Origin: Chamaea fasciata
Taxonomy: Eukaryota; Chordata; Aves; Passeriformes; Sylviidae
DNA: 64,000 bases
Assembly (NCBI GenBank): GCA_029207755.1
Contig: JARCOQ010000006.1
Coordinates: 66,066,093 to 66,130,092 of the forward strand
Reading direction: 5' to 3'
Made by a program: the position numbers and the translations under genes. This document shows positions 55,010 through 64,000 of this stretch, piece after piece. Position 1 is the stretch's first letter; the number at the start of each line of letters is the position of its first letter. The notes under the pieces are model-generated. The model was not told the DNA's origin. It did no database searches and worked only from the letters and a program-made list of their open reading frames with translations.

Positions 55010-55843
55010 GAGAGCCAGAGGGACTCTACCCTGGGTCGTTGTTGGAGCTCCTGCTTCCCCTTGCTGCAGCTCTTGACCGCTCCCCCACTGCCAGCCGTGG
55101 GGAGGGAGATTTTGCTCTCACCTTGCTTCTTCCCAGGAGGACACTTCTCAGCAGTGTTGTGCACCATTGTGGATAGGGAGCAGTGCCTGGAAGGTCTGTG
55201 CTGCAGGCCTTTCTCCTCCTGACAAAGCATCCCAGTCCTTGTTTGGACAGAGAGAGAGGCGTTTGTGGTGCCTCAGAGGCACCAGAACTCGCCAGTAGCC
55301 TTGGGCAAGCTCCTTCTCCTCGATCCTGTCCTCAGCTCTGCAAGTTGTGTTGCCACCTTTGTACCTTAGGGCTGGGTGATGATGTCACACTAGTCCCTGT
55401 CACCCACTGCCCTAATTCGGGGAGGCTATCCTTGTGGGTGCTGACAGTGACTTTGTCAATGCCAGGCACGGCTGTAAGGAGAAAAACAGAAATGGGAACA
55501 GGTTCATCAACAGGTTGGCAGGCTTAAGGAGACTTAGGTCTTACTACAGGTCATCAGTGGTGATTAGGTCATACTAACCAGTCCTAATTCATTCTTTTGA
55601 CAGCTCTAAGAGTACAGTTGATTGATTCATTCATTCTTTAAAAGAAGAGTTGTTCTGTGATACATTGGGCATATTGCTTGGGTCAGCCTCCTTAAAGGAA
55701 AATCAGAGTATTACCTACAGTCTCAAATGAAGCTTCTGAACCAACTTTAAGTACTCATGTGTTTTTCCCGAAAGATAAAGTCTCTGAGGCCGTGGAAAGT
55801 TCAGGATTGGGGTGGGCAAGCATGGCAGGAATTTGAGAAGATT

Positions 55844-56002
55844 GGTGTCCTGTAGGCACTGGGGGGCTCTGAAGTCTCCCTGGAGCCTTCTCTTCTCCAG
55901 GCTGAACAAGCTCAGCTCTCTCAGCCCATCTCCAGAGCAGAACTGCTCCAGCCCTTGGATCATGGCTGCAACCCTCCTCTGGACTCACTCCAGAAGTTCC
56001 AT
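55844..56002 (-). mobile_element. CR1 fragment A, unit 16
   Basis: Private GTGTCCTGTAGGC variant at its left edge. Confidence 0.83.
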
Positions 56003-56003
56003 G

Positions 56004-56049
56004 TTTTTTTTTGTTTTTTTTTTGTTTGTTTTTTTTTTTTTTTTTTTTT
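56004..56049. repeat. T tract, unit 16
   Basis: 46 bp with three single G interruptions. Confidence 0.9.
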
Positions 56050-57289
56050 AAACGTGGAGACCCCAGATGTGGGTGCAGAATTACTTTTGGGTTCAGGCAA
56101 GCGTTTGTTCATCACAGTTACTCCCACAAGCCAGCCCAGGTGGGAGCAGAGCTCCTTCCACCCCACCCACCCTGTTTCCATCCCTTCTTCAGCACATCCC
56201 ATGGTGCTTTTTTCTGCTGCTTCCCAGGAGCTGTTGCCTCTTGCCCTGCCCTGACTGCTGGACCCGTCTGTGGACACGGCACAGCGATCTGTTGCCAGCT
56301 CTCTGGATTCTGAAGGAAAACCCAAGCAAATCTCTGAATCAAAGTAAAGGTGTCTTGCAAACTTAACCTAATCCTTTGTAAAGCTGTATTAAGGCCAAAT
56401 TAAATTCAAATCTGTGGGTTCATTTTCCTCTTAGGCTTTATTCCTCGTTTGTTTGAGAGAGCTGGTGAGTCTTTTAGGACTCATGGTACCTTGGTTCCCT
56501 TTCAGAATGGAACAAATCTGAGACTTTTCCAGCCAGTTTTTCTTTAAATACCACGAGTTTTCATTCCCCTTTCATTTAAAATACTTCCACAATTTAATAT
56601 GAAATGCTGGGTAGCAAAACCGGTAGCACTTCCAGACAGAAAGAAGTATGTTGTGTGTAACTCCAAATGTGAATTCTCCTTGCAAAGTGATGGCTTTCCA
56701 CTGAGGTGGATCAAACAGATGCTCAGTTGGATGCTGGTGCTGAAGCACTTTTCTCTTGTGGCTTGAGTGTCTGATGGCAACAGCCTGAGATTTTAATAGC
56801 AGAAAGAAGGGATTTCCTACTAACCTTCCCCGGAGAACTGTCACTTGTACAGTCTTTTCCAGCCTCGTCTAGTCTGACCTGCATCTTCTCCAAAACTTGG
56901 TCAATTTTTAAATACTTTTTAAACTTTTTGTGTACCATTTGCAGAGAACAGGAGGGTGCTGGCTATTTTTTTCACAAAATACACGCTGCTCTGTGAGTGA
57001 GGTGGTCCTCCGTTCTCCCCAGAGCAACCTTTACCAGTAAGCTCTGCTGCTTCTCAAGGATGGGATGCTGGTGCTGGTGTGGATAAACAGATTTTCTCCC
57101 ATTTTCAGCACAGGTGATGGAGGGAGAGGAGCTGTTGGCCAAGAGCCTCATGGTGCCAGCACCTCCTGACATGCAGGAGCTGAAAAACTAGAGGTTTTGC
57201 CCTTGTTGCATTCAGTGGATTTCTAATTTTACTTCAAGCTAATTGCTTCCTCGTCCTGGGAGGCGCCAGGGAGATGCCCAAGGGGACAC

Positions 57290-57584
57290 AAGGACAAAGA
57301 TTTTAGCAGGGTCTATTGCCATAAGACAAGGGGTGTTGGTTTTAAACTGGAGGAGGGATGATTCAAATGAGCTTCAAGGAAGAAATTTTTAATCAATGAG
57401 GGTGATAAAAATGCTGTGGTCTCTGCCACAGGTTGCCCAGAGATGCTGTGGAAACATTCCAGGTTGGATGGGGCTTGGAACAAGCTGACTAGTTGAAGGT
57501 GTCCTTGCTTATTGCAGGGAGGGTGGAAGTAAATGAGATTTAAAGTGTCTCCCAAGCCCAACCATTGTACGATTTTACGATCAT
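57290..57584 (+). mobile_element. CR1 fragment B, unit 16
   Basis: 295 bp; returns to GGAAGTAAATGAGATTT and has CCAAGCCCAACC. GAGGCGCCAGG lies just upstream. Confidence 0.88.
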
Positions 57585-57680
57585 CTCATCCAACTTCACT
57601 GCTCCAACATGATTCCCATGAGCATGCAGGAGGCTGGGAAAAGGAATGTGGGCTCTCCCAGTTCAAACAAACAGAAAAGT

Positions 57681-58862
57681 TTATTTTGATGGCTGAGGGG
57701 GACGAGCACCAGAGGGTGATGCTCGTCTGATCCTGCTCTGGTTTTCAGGCCGACTGTACAGCTTTTTCTCCTGCCGCTGTTGCCGCCGGACGTGTCTCAT
57801 ACGGATTGGCCCAGGCTGGGAGCGTTTGTCCTTCATGGAGCCAGCGAAGAGCCAGGGTGGTCTGTATGGAGCTGCTTGTCTGCTGGGTGACTGAGTGTCC
57901 TGGGACAGCCCTGGCACCCCCTGAGTGGCGGTGCTGGGGCTGCTGGTCTCAATACTTTGGGCCAGCACATCGTCGATCCGGCGGCGTTTTGCTGCCGGGC
58001 TCCTGAGTGATTGTGGCTCTGTGGCGCCGTCTGGATGGCCTCTCTTCCAGCTCTGCTTTTTGCAGGGGAAGCTGCTGCTGCTGCTGCTGCTGACCAGCAC
58101 CACAGCCTGGGACAGCCCTGGCACCCCCTGAGTGGCGGTGCTGGGGCTGCTGGTCTCAATACTTTGGGCGATCCGGCGGTGTTTTGCTGCCGGGCTCCTG
58201 AGTGTCTGTGGCTCTGTGGCGCCCTCTGGATGGCCTCTCTTCAAGCTCTGCTTTTTGCAGGGGAAGCTGCTGCTGCTGCTGCTTCTGACCAGAACCACAC
58301 TTTGAGACAGCCCTGGCACCCCCTGAGTGGCGGTGCTGGGGCTGCTGGCCTCAGTATTTTGGGCCAGCACATTGTTGATCCGGCGGCGTTTTGCTGCCGG
58401 GCTCCTGAGTGACTGTGGCTCTGTGACGCCCTCTGGATGGCCTCTCTTCAAGCTCTGCTTTTTGCAGGGGAAGCTGCTGCTGCTGCTGCTGCTGACCAGC
58501 ACCACAGCCTGGGACAGCCCTGGCACCCCCTGAGTGCCGGTGCTGGGGCTGCTGGTCTCAGCACGCAGCAGTGGCACTCGGTTCAGCCGTATGGGTTTCA
58601 CTGCCCGGCTGCCCGGGCCTTGTGCTCTCTGTCTCCAGGAACGGCGCCGGGCCTGCTCCGCCCTGGGCTGTTCCGACAGGCCGCTGCTGCTGCTGCTGCT
58701 GTTTGGATCTGCACATTGGAGAGAGGAGAGGGCAAGTGGTGTGAGCAGCTGCGCAGGGCTCGGGTGATGTCCGTGCAGGATTGTCCCCAAGGCCTTGCCG
58801 GGCTGGCTTAAGGGCAGGGGAGGCATATGTGCCCACAGGCCAGCCTGGCCCCGCTGGCCCAA
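57681..58862 (-). CDS. Ser-rich repeat protein, unit 16 copy (393 codons, 3 repeats)
   Basis: A-B-C arrangement of a different lineage from units 4-8: repeat A ends RINNVLAQNT, repeat B has ATEPQT, and repeat C has KKQSWKRG (Leu to Trp). It looks like unit 12 or 17 with repeat C retained. The first ATG is at 58826-58824. Confidence 0.55.
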   Translation of the reverse strand: MGQRGQAGLWAHMPPLPLSQPGKALGTILHGHHPSPAQLLTPLALSSLQCADPNSSSSSSGLSEQPRAEQARRRSWRQRAQGPGSRAVKPIRLNRVPLLRAETSSPSTGTQGVPGLSQAVVLVSSSSSSSFPCKKQSLKRGHPEGVTEPQSLRSPAAKRRRINNVLAQNTEASSPSTATQGVPGLSQSVVLVRSSSSSSFPCKKQSLKRGHPEGATEPQTLRSPAAKHRRIAQSIETSSPSTATQGVPGLSQAVVLVSSSSSSSFPCKKQSWKRGHPDGATEPQSLRSPAAKRRRIDDVLAQSIETSSPSTATQGVPGLSQDTQSPSRQAAPYRPPWLFAGSMKDKRSQPGPIRMRHVRRQQRQEKKLYSRPENQSRIRRASPSGARPPQPSK

Positions 58863-59696
58863 GAGAGCCAGAGGGACTCTACCCTGGGTCGTTGTTGGAG
58901 CTCCTGCTTCCCCTTGCTGCAGCTCTTGACCGCTCCCCCACTGCCAGCCGTGGGGAGGGAGATTTTGCTCTCACCTTGCTTCTTCCCAGGAGGACACTTC
59001 TCAGCAGTGTTGTGCACCATTGTGGATAGGGAGCAGTGCCTGGAAGGTCTGTGCTGCAGGCCTTTCTCCTCCTGACAAAGCATCCCAGTCCTTGTTTGGA
59101 CAGAGAGAGAGGCGTTTGTGGTGCCTCAGAGGCACCAGAACTCGCCAGTAGCCTTGGGCAAGCTCCTTCTCCTCGATCCTGTCCTCAGCTCTGCAAGTTG
59201 TGTTGCCACCTTTGTACCTTAGGGCTGGGTGATGATGTCACACTAGTCCCTGTCACCCACTGCCCTAATTCGGGGAGGCTATCCTTGTGGGTGCTGACAG
59301 TGACTTTGTCAATGCCAGGCACGGCTGTAAGGAGAAAAACAGAAATGGGAACAGGTTCATCAACAGGTTGGCGGGCTTAAGGAGACTTAGGTCTTACTAC
59401 AGGTCATCAGTGGTGATTAGGTCATACTAACCAGTCCTAATTCATTCTTTTGACAGCTCTAAGAGTACAGTTGATTGATTCATTCATTCTTTAAAAGAAG
59501 AGTTGTTCTGTGATACATTGGGCATATTGCTTGGGTCAGCCTCCTTAAAGGAAAATCAGAGTATTACCTACGGTCTCAAATGAAGCTTCTGAACCAACTT
59601 TAAGTACTCATGTGTTTTTCCCGAAAGATAAAGTCTCTGAGGCCGTGGAAACTTCAGGATTGGGGTGGGCAAGCATGGCAGGAATTTGAGAAGATT

Positions 59697-59855
59697 GGTG
59701 CCCTGTAGGCACTGGGGGGCTCTGAAGTCTCCCTGGAGCCTTCTCTTCTCCAGGCTGAACAAGCTCAGCTCTCTCAGCCCATCTCCAGAGCAGAACTGCT
59801 CCAGCCCTTGGATCATGGCTGCAACCCTCCTCTGGACTCACTCCAGAAGTTCCAT
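59697..59855 (-). mobile_element. CR1 fragment A, unit 17
   Basis: Standard copy; followed by CATGG before the T tract. Confidence 0.83.
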
Positions 59856-59857
59856 GG

Positions 59858-59903
59858 TTTTTTTTTTTTTTTGGTTTTTTTTTTTTGTTTGTTTTTTTTT
59901 TTT
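59858..59903. repeat. T tract, unit 17
   Basis: 46 bp with GG, G and G interruptions; followed by AAAACG. Confidence 0.9.
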
Positions 59904-61145
59904 AAAACGTGGAGACCCCAGATGTGGGTGCAGAATTACTTTTGGGTTCAGGCAAGCGTTTGTTCATCACAGTTACTCCCACAAGCCAGCCCAGGTGGGA
60001 GCAGAGCTCCTTCCACCCCACCCACCCTGTTTCCATCCCTTCTTCAGCACATCCCATGGTGCTTTTTTCTGCTGCTTCCCAGGAGCTGTTGGCTCTTGCC
60101 CTGCCCTGACTGCTGGACCCGTCTGTGGACACGGCACAGCGATCTGTTGCCAGCTCTCTGGATTCTGAAGGAAAACCCAAGCAAATCTCTGAATCAAAGT
60201 AAAGGTGTCTTGCAAACTTAACCTAATCCTTTGTAAAGCTGTATTAAGGCCAAATTAAATTCAAATCTGTGGGTTCATTTTCCTCTTAGGCTTTATTCCT
60301 CGTTTGTTTGAGAGAGCTGGTGAGTCTTTTAGGACTCATGGTACCTTGGTTCCCTTTCAGAATGGAACAAATCTGAGACTTTTCCAGCCAGTTTTTCTTT
60401 AAATACCACGAGTTTTCATTCCCCTTTCATTTAAAATACTTCCACAATTTAATATGAAATGCTGGGTAGCAAAACCGGTAGCACTTCCAGACAGAAAGAA
60501 GTATGTTGTGTGTAACTCCAAATGTGAATTCTCCTTGCAAAGTGATGGCTTTCCACTGAGGTGGATCAAACAGATGCTCAGTTGGATGCTGGTGCTGAAG
60601 CACTTTTCTCTTGTGGCTTGAGTGTCTGATGGCAACAGCCTGAGATTTTAATAGCAGAAAGAAGGGATTTCCTACTAACCTTCCCCGGAGAACTGTCACT
60701 TGTACAGTCTTTTCCAGGCTCGTCTAGTCTGATCTGCATCTTCTCCAAAACTTGGTCAATTTTTAAACACTTTTTAAACTTTTTGTGTACCATTTGCAGA
60801 GAACAGGAGGGTGCTGGCTATTTTTTTTCACAAAATACACGCTGCTCTGTGAGTGAGGTGGTCCTCCGTTCTCCCCAGAGCAACCTTTACCTGTCAGCTC
60901 TGCTGCTTCTCAAGGATGGGATGCTGGTGCTGGTGTGGATAAACAGATTTTCTCCCATTTTCAGCACAGGTGATGGAGGGAGAGGAGCTGTTGGCCAAGA
61001 GCCTCATGGTGCCAGCACCTCCTGACATGCAGGAGCTGAAAAACTAGAGGTTTTGCCCTTGTTGCATTCAGTGGATTTCTAATTTTACTTCAAGCTAATT
61101 GCTTCCTCGTCCTGGGAGGTGCCAGGGAGATGCCCAAGGGGACAC

Positions 61146-61440
61146 AAGGACAAAGATTTTAGCAGGGTCTATTGCCATAAGACAAGGGGTGTTGGTTTTA
61201 AACTGGAGGAGGGATGATTCAAATGAGCTTCAAGGAAGAAATTTTTAATCAATGAGGGTGATAAAAATGCTGTGGTCTCTGCCACAGGTTGCCCAGAGAT
61301 GCTGTGGAAACATTCCAGGTTGGATGGGGCTTGGAACAAGCTGACTAGTTGAAGGTGTCCTTGCTTATTGCAGGGAGGGTGGAAGTAAATGAGATTTAAA
61401 GTGTCTCCCAAGCCCAACCATTGTACGATTTTACGATCAT
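61146..61440 (+). mobile_element. CR1 fragment B, unit 17
   Basis: 295 bp; CCAAGCCCAACC shared with unit 16. Confidence 0.88.
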
Positions 61441-61536
61441 CTCATCCAACTTCACTGCTCCAACATGATTCCCATGAGCATGCAGGAGGCTGGGAAAAGG
61501 AATGTGGGCTCTCCCAGTTCAAACAAACAGAAAAGT

Positions 61537-62511
61537 TTATTTTGATGGCTGAGGGGGACGAGCACCAGAGGGTGATGCTCGTCTGATCCTGCTCTGGTTT
61601 TCAGGCCGACTGTACAGCTTTTTCTCCTGCCGCTGTTGCCGCCGGACGTGTCTCATACGGATTGGCCCAGGCTGGGAGCGTTTGTCCTTCATGGAGCCAG
61701 CGAAGAGCCAGGGTGGTCTGTATGGAGCTGCTTGTCTGCTGGGTGACTGAGTGTCCTGGGACAGCCCTGGCACCCCCTGAGTGGCGGTGCTGGGGCTGCT
61801 GGTCTCAATACTTTGGGCGATCCGGCGGTGTTTTGCTGCCGGGCTCCTGAGTGTCTGTGGCTCTGTGGCGCCCTCTGGATGGCCTCTCTTCAAGCTCTGC
61901 TTTTTGCAGGGGAAGCTGCTGCTGCTGCTGCTTCTGACCAGAACCACACTTTGAGACAGCCCTGGCACCCCCTGAGTGGCGGTGCTGGGGCTGCTGGCCT
62001 CAGTATTTTGGGCCAGCACATCGTTGATCCGGCGGCGTTTTGCTGCCGGGCTCCTGAGTGACTGTGGCTCTGTGACGCCCTCTGGATGGCCTCTCTTCAA
62101 GCTCTGCTTTTTGCAGGGGAAGCTGCTGCTGCTGCTGCTGCTGACCAGCACCACAGCCTGGGACAGCCCTGGCACCCCCTGAGTGCCGGTGCTGGGGCTG
62201 CTGGTCTCAGCACGCAGCAGTGGCACTCGGTTCAGCCGTATGGGTTTCACTGCCCGGCTGCCCGGGCCTTGTGCTCTCTGTCTCCAGGAACGGCGCCGGG
62301 CCTGCTCCGCCCTGGGCTGTTCCGACAGGCCGCTGCTGCTGCTGCTGCTGTTTGGATCTGCACATTGGAGAGAGGAGAGGGCAAGTGGTGTGAGCAGCTG
62401 CGCAGGGCTCGGGTGATGTCCGTGCAGGATTGTCCCCAAGGCCTTGCCGGGCTGGCTTAAGGGCAGGGGAGGCATATGTGCCCACAGGCCAGCCTGGCCC
62501 CGCTGGCCCAA
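61537..62511 (-). CDS. Ser-rich repeat protein, unit 17 copy (324 codons, 2 repeats)
   Basis: A-B arrangement with RINDVLAQNT; same predicted protein as unit 12 although the two copies are separated by about 17.9 kb and four units of other types. The first ATG is at 62475-62473. Confidence 0.55.
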   Translation of the reverse strand: MGQRGQAGLWAHMPPLPLSQPGKALGTILHGHHPSPAQLLTPLALSSLQCADPNSSSSSSGLSEQPRAEQARRRSWRQRAQGPGSRAVKPIRLNRVPLLRAETSSPSTGTQGVPGLSQAVVLVSSSSSSSFPCKKQSLKRGHPEGVTEPQSLRSPAAKRRRINDVLAQNTEASSPSTATQGVPGLSQSVVLVRSSSSSSFPCKKQSLKRGHPEGATEPQTLRSPAAKHRRIAQSIETSSPSTATQGVPGLSQDTQSPSRQAAPYRPPWLFAGSMKDKRSQPGPIRMRHVRRQQRQEKKLYSRPENQSRIRRASPSGARPPQPSK

Positions 62512-63345
62512 GAGAGCCAGAGGGACTCTACCCTGGGTCGTTGTTGGAGCTCCTGCTTCCCCTTGCTGCAGCTCTTGACCGCTCCCCCACTGCCAGCCGT
62601 GGGGAGGGAGATTTTGCTCTCACCTTGCTTCTTCCCAGGAGGACACTTCTCAGCAGTGTTGTGCACCATTGTGGATAGGGAGCAGTGCCTGGAAGGTCTG
62701 TGCTGCAGGCCTTTCTCCTCCTGACAAAGCATCCCAGTCCTTGTTTGGACAGAGAGAGAGGCGTTTGTGGTGCCTCAGAGGCACCAGAACTCGCCAGTAG
62801 CCTTGGGCAAGCTCCTTCTCCTCGATCCTGTCCTCAGCTCTGCAAGTTGTGTTGCCACCTTTGTACCTTAGGGCTGGGTGATGATGTCACACTAGTCCCT
62901 GTCACCCACTGCCCTAATTCGGGGAGGCTATCCTTGTGGGTGCTGACAGTGACTTTGTCAATGCCAGGCACGGCTGTAAGGAGAAAAACAGAAATGGGAA
63001 CAGGTTCATCAACAGGTTGGCGGGCTTAAGGAGACTTAGGTCTTACTACAGGTCATCAGTGGTGATTAGGTCATACTAACCAGTCCTAATTCATTCTTTT
63101 GACAGCTCTAAGAGTACAGTTGATTGATTCATTCATTCTTTAAAAGAAGAGTTGTTCTGTGATACATTGGGCATATTGCTTGGGTCAGCCTCCTTAAAGG
63201 AAAATCAGAGTATTACCTACGGTCTCAAATGAAGCTTCTGAACCAACTTTAAGTACTCATGTGTTTTTCCCGAAAGATAAAGTCTCTGAGGCCGTGGAAA
63301 CTTCAGGATTGAGGTGGGCAAGCATGGCAGGAATTTGAGAAGATT

Positions 63346-63504
63346 GGTGCCCTGTAGGCACTGGGGGGCTCTGAAGTCTCCCTGGAGCCTTCTCTTCTCC
63401 AGGCTGAACAAGCTCAGCTCTCTCAGCCCATCTCCAGAGCAGAACTGCTCCAGCCCTTGGATCATGGCTGCAACCCTCCTCTGGACTCACTCCAGAAGTT
63501 CCAT
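63346..63504 (-). mobile_element. CR1 fragment A, unit 18
   Basis: Standard copy, with the GGATTGAGGTGG flanking variant of units 11 and 12. Confidence 0.83.
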
Positions 63505-63505
<1 letters not shown>

Positions 63506-63569
<64 letters not shown>

Positions 63570-63594
63570 TTTTTGTTTTTTTTTTTTTTTTTTT
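63506..63594. repeat. T tract, unit 18 (expanded)
   Basis: 89 bp, beginning with a 63-base uninterrupted T run and carrying only two Gs (63569, 63575). It is about twice the length of any other copy. The exact count could be affected by sequencing error. Confidence 0.85.
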
Positions 63595-64000
63595 AAACGT
63601 GGAGACCCCAGATGTGGGTGCAGAATTACTTTTGGGTTCAGGCAAGCGTTTGTTCATCACAGTTACTCCCACAAGCCAGCCCAGGTGGGAGCAGAGCTCC
63701 TTCCACCCCACCCACCCTGTTTCCATCCCTTCTTCAGCACATCCCATGGTGCTTTTTTCTGCTGCTTCCCAGGAGCTGTTGGCTCTTGCCCTGCCCTGAC
63801 TGCTGGACCCGTCTGTGGACACGGCACAGCGATCTGTTGCCAGCTCTCTGGATTCTGAAGGAAAACCCAAGCAAATCTCTGAATCAAAGTAAAGGTGTCT
63901 TGCAAACTTAACCTAATCCTTTGTAAAGCTGTATTAAGGCCAAATTAAATTCAAATCTGTGGGTTCATTTTCCTCTTAGGCTTTATTCCTCGTTTGTTTG

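Larger units (their letters stand above)
51792..55244. repeat. Macrosatellite unit 15 (3,453 bp)
   Basis: Third short unit. The extra 3 bp relative to unit 14 is one more CTG in the coding serine tract. The T tract is replaced by a regular T-run/G pattern, and the spacer has CCTGTCAGC (near 53580) rather than the CCAGTAAGC of units 12-14. Confidence 0.97.
55245..59097. repeat. Macrosatellite unit 16 (3,853 bp)
   Basis: Return to the three-repeat class, and the longest unit in the window. It carries several private substitutions in its first kilobase (for example GTTGGCAGGC near 55513, CTACAGTCTC near 55716 and GTGGAAAGTTC near 55793). Confidence 0.97.
59098..62746. repeat. Macrosatellite unit 17 (3,649 bp)
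   Basis: Two coding repeats of the same A+B arrangement as unit 12. The T tract ends TTTAAAACG rather than TTTAAACG. It shares CCAAGCCCAACC (near 61409) with unit 16. Confidence 0.97.
62747..64000. repeat. Macrosatellite unit 18, partial (first 1,254 bp)
   Basis: Cut by the window edge inside the spacer, so the array continues to the right. It contains the palindrome, the minus-strand CR1 piece and by far the longest T tract, but not the ORF. Confidence 0.97.

Noticed and set aside
1..64000. CRISPR array, phage or bacterial mobile element
   Set aside because: Repeat period, CR1 LINE content, AATAAA signals and lack of any prokaryotic gene point to a vertebrate macrosatellite.
1..64000. The array as an assembly artefact made by repeating one unit
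   Set aside because: Units carry distinct, nested variants, three length classes and individual T tracts, which a simple duplication error would not create; exact copy number may still be wrong.

Overview
The whole 64 kb window is one head-to-tail tandem array, a macrosatellite. Seventeen complete units of 3,450 to 3,853 bp are followed by the first 1,254 bp of an eighteenth. Both window edges lie inside the array (the left edge was used to set the unit boundary), so no single-copy flank is visible. The host is a vertebrate and most likely a bird. Every unit carries two fragments of a CR1 LINE, and one of them ends in the bird/reptile type CR1 3' tail with a short degenerate terminal repeat. 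There are no operons, rRNAs, tRNAs, CRISPR arrays or bacterial signals.

Layout of a unit, as offsets from its first base (GGACAGAGAG): 22-40 a 19-bp perfect palindrome; 136-143 a CRE/ATF-like TGATGTCA; about 600-758 a CR1 fragment on the minus strand; about 760-800 a hypervariable T tract; about 800-2030 a spacer of unknown role holding only one short minus-strand ORF; about 2030-2340 the 3' end of a CR1 on the plus strand; about 2430 to the unit's last 235 bp, a long open reading frame on the minus strand; then the gene's putative 5' region with a small candidate first exon.

The minus-strand frame is open in all 17 complete units (259 to 394 codons). It encodes a basic, serine-rich protein that I do not recognise. 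It has an N-terminal segment of about 101 residues, one to three internal repeats of 69 or 65 residues, a 17-residue half repeat and a 72-residue arginine-rich tail. Most repeat copies carry a serine run encoded by a CTG/CAG tract and a basic PAAKRRRI motif that looks like a nuclear localisation signal. The stop codon lies inside an AATAAA polyadenylation signal. The number of internal repeats explains the three unit length classes: about 3.45 kb (one repeat), 3.64 kb (two) and 3.85 kb (three).

Shared variants show how the array evolved. Units 6-7 are matched by units 8-9 in a two-unit (7,688 bp) higher-order repeat. Units 13-15 form a block of short units. Units 12 and 17 encode identical proteins although they are about 18 kb apart. 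The architecture (a 3-4 kb macrosatellite with an intact ORF in every unit) resembles primate D4Z4/DUX4, though the protein shows no visible relation to DUX4. Expression and function cannot be shown from sequence alone.
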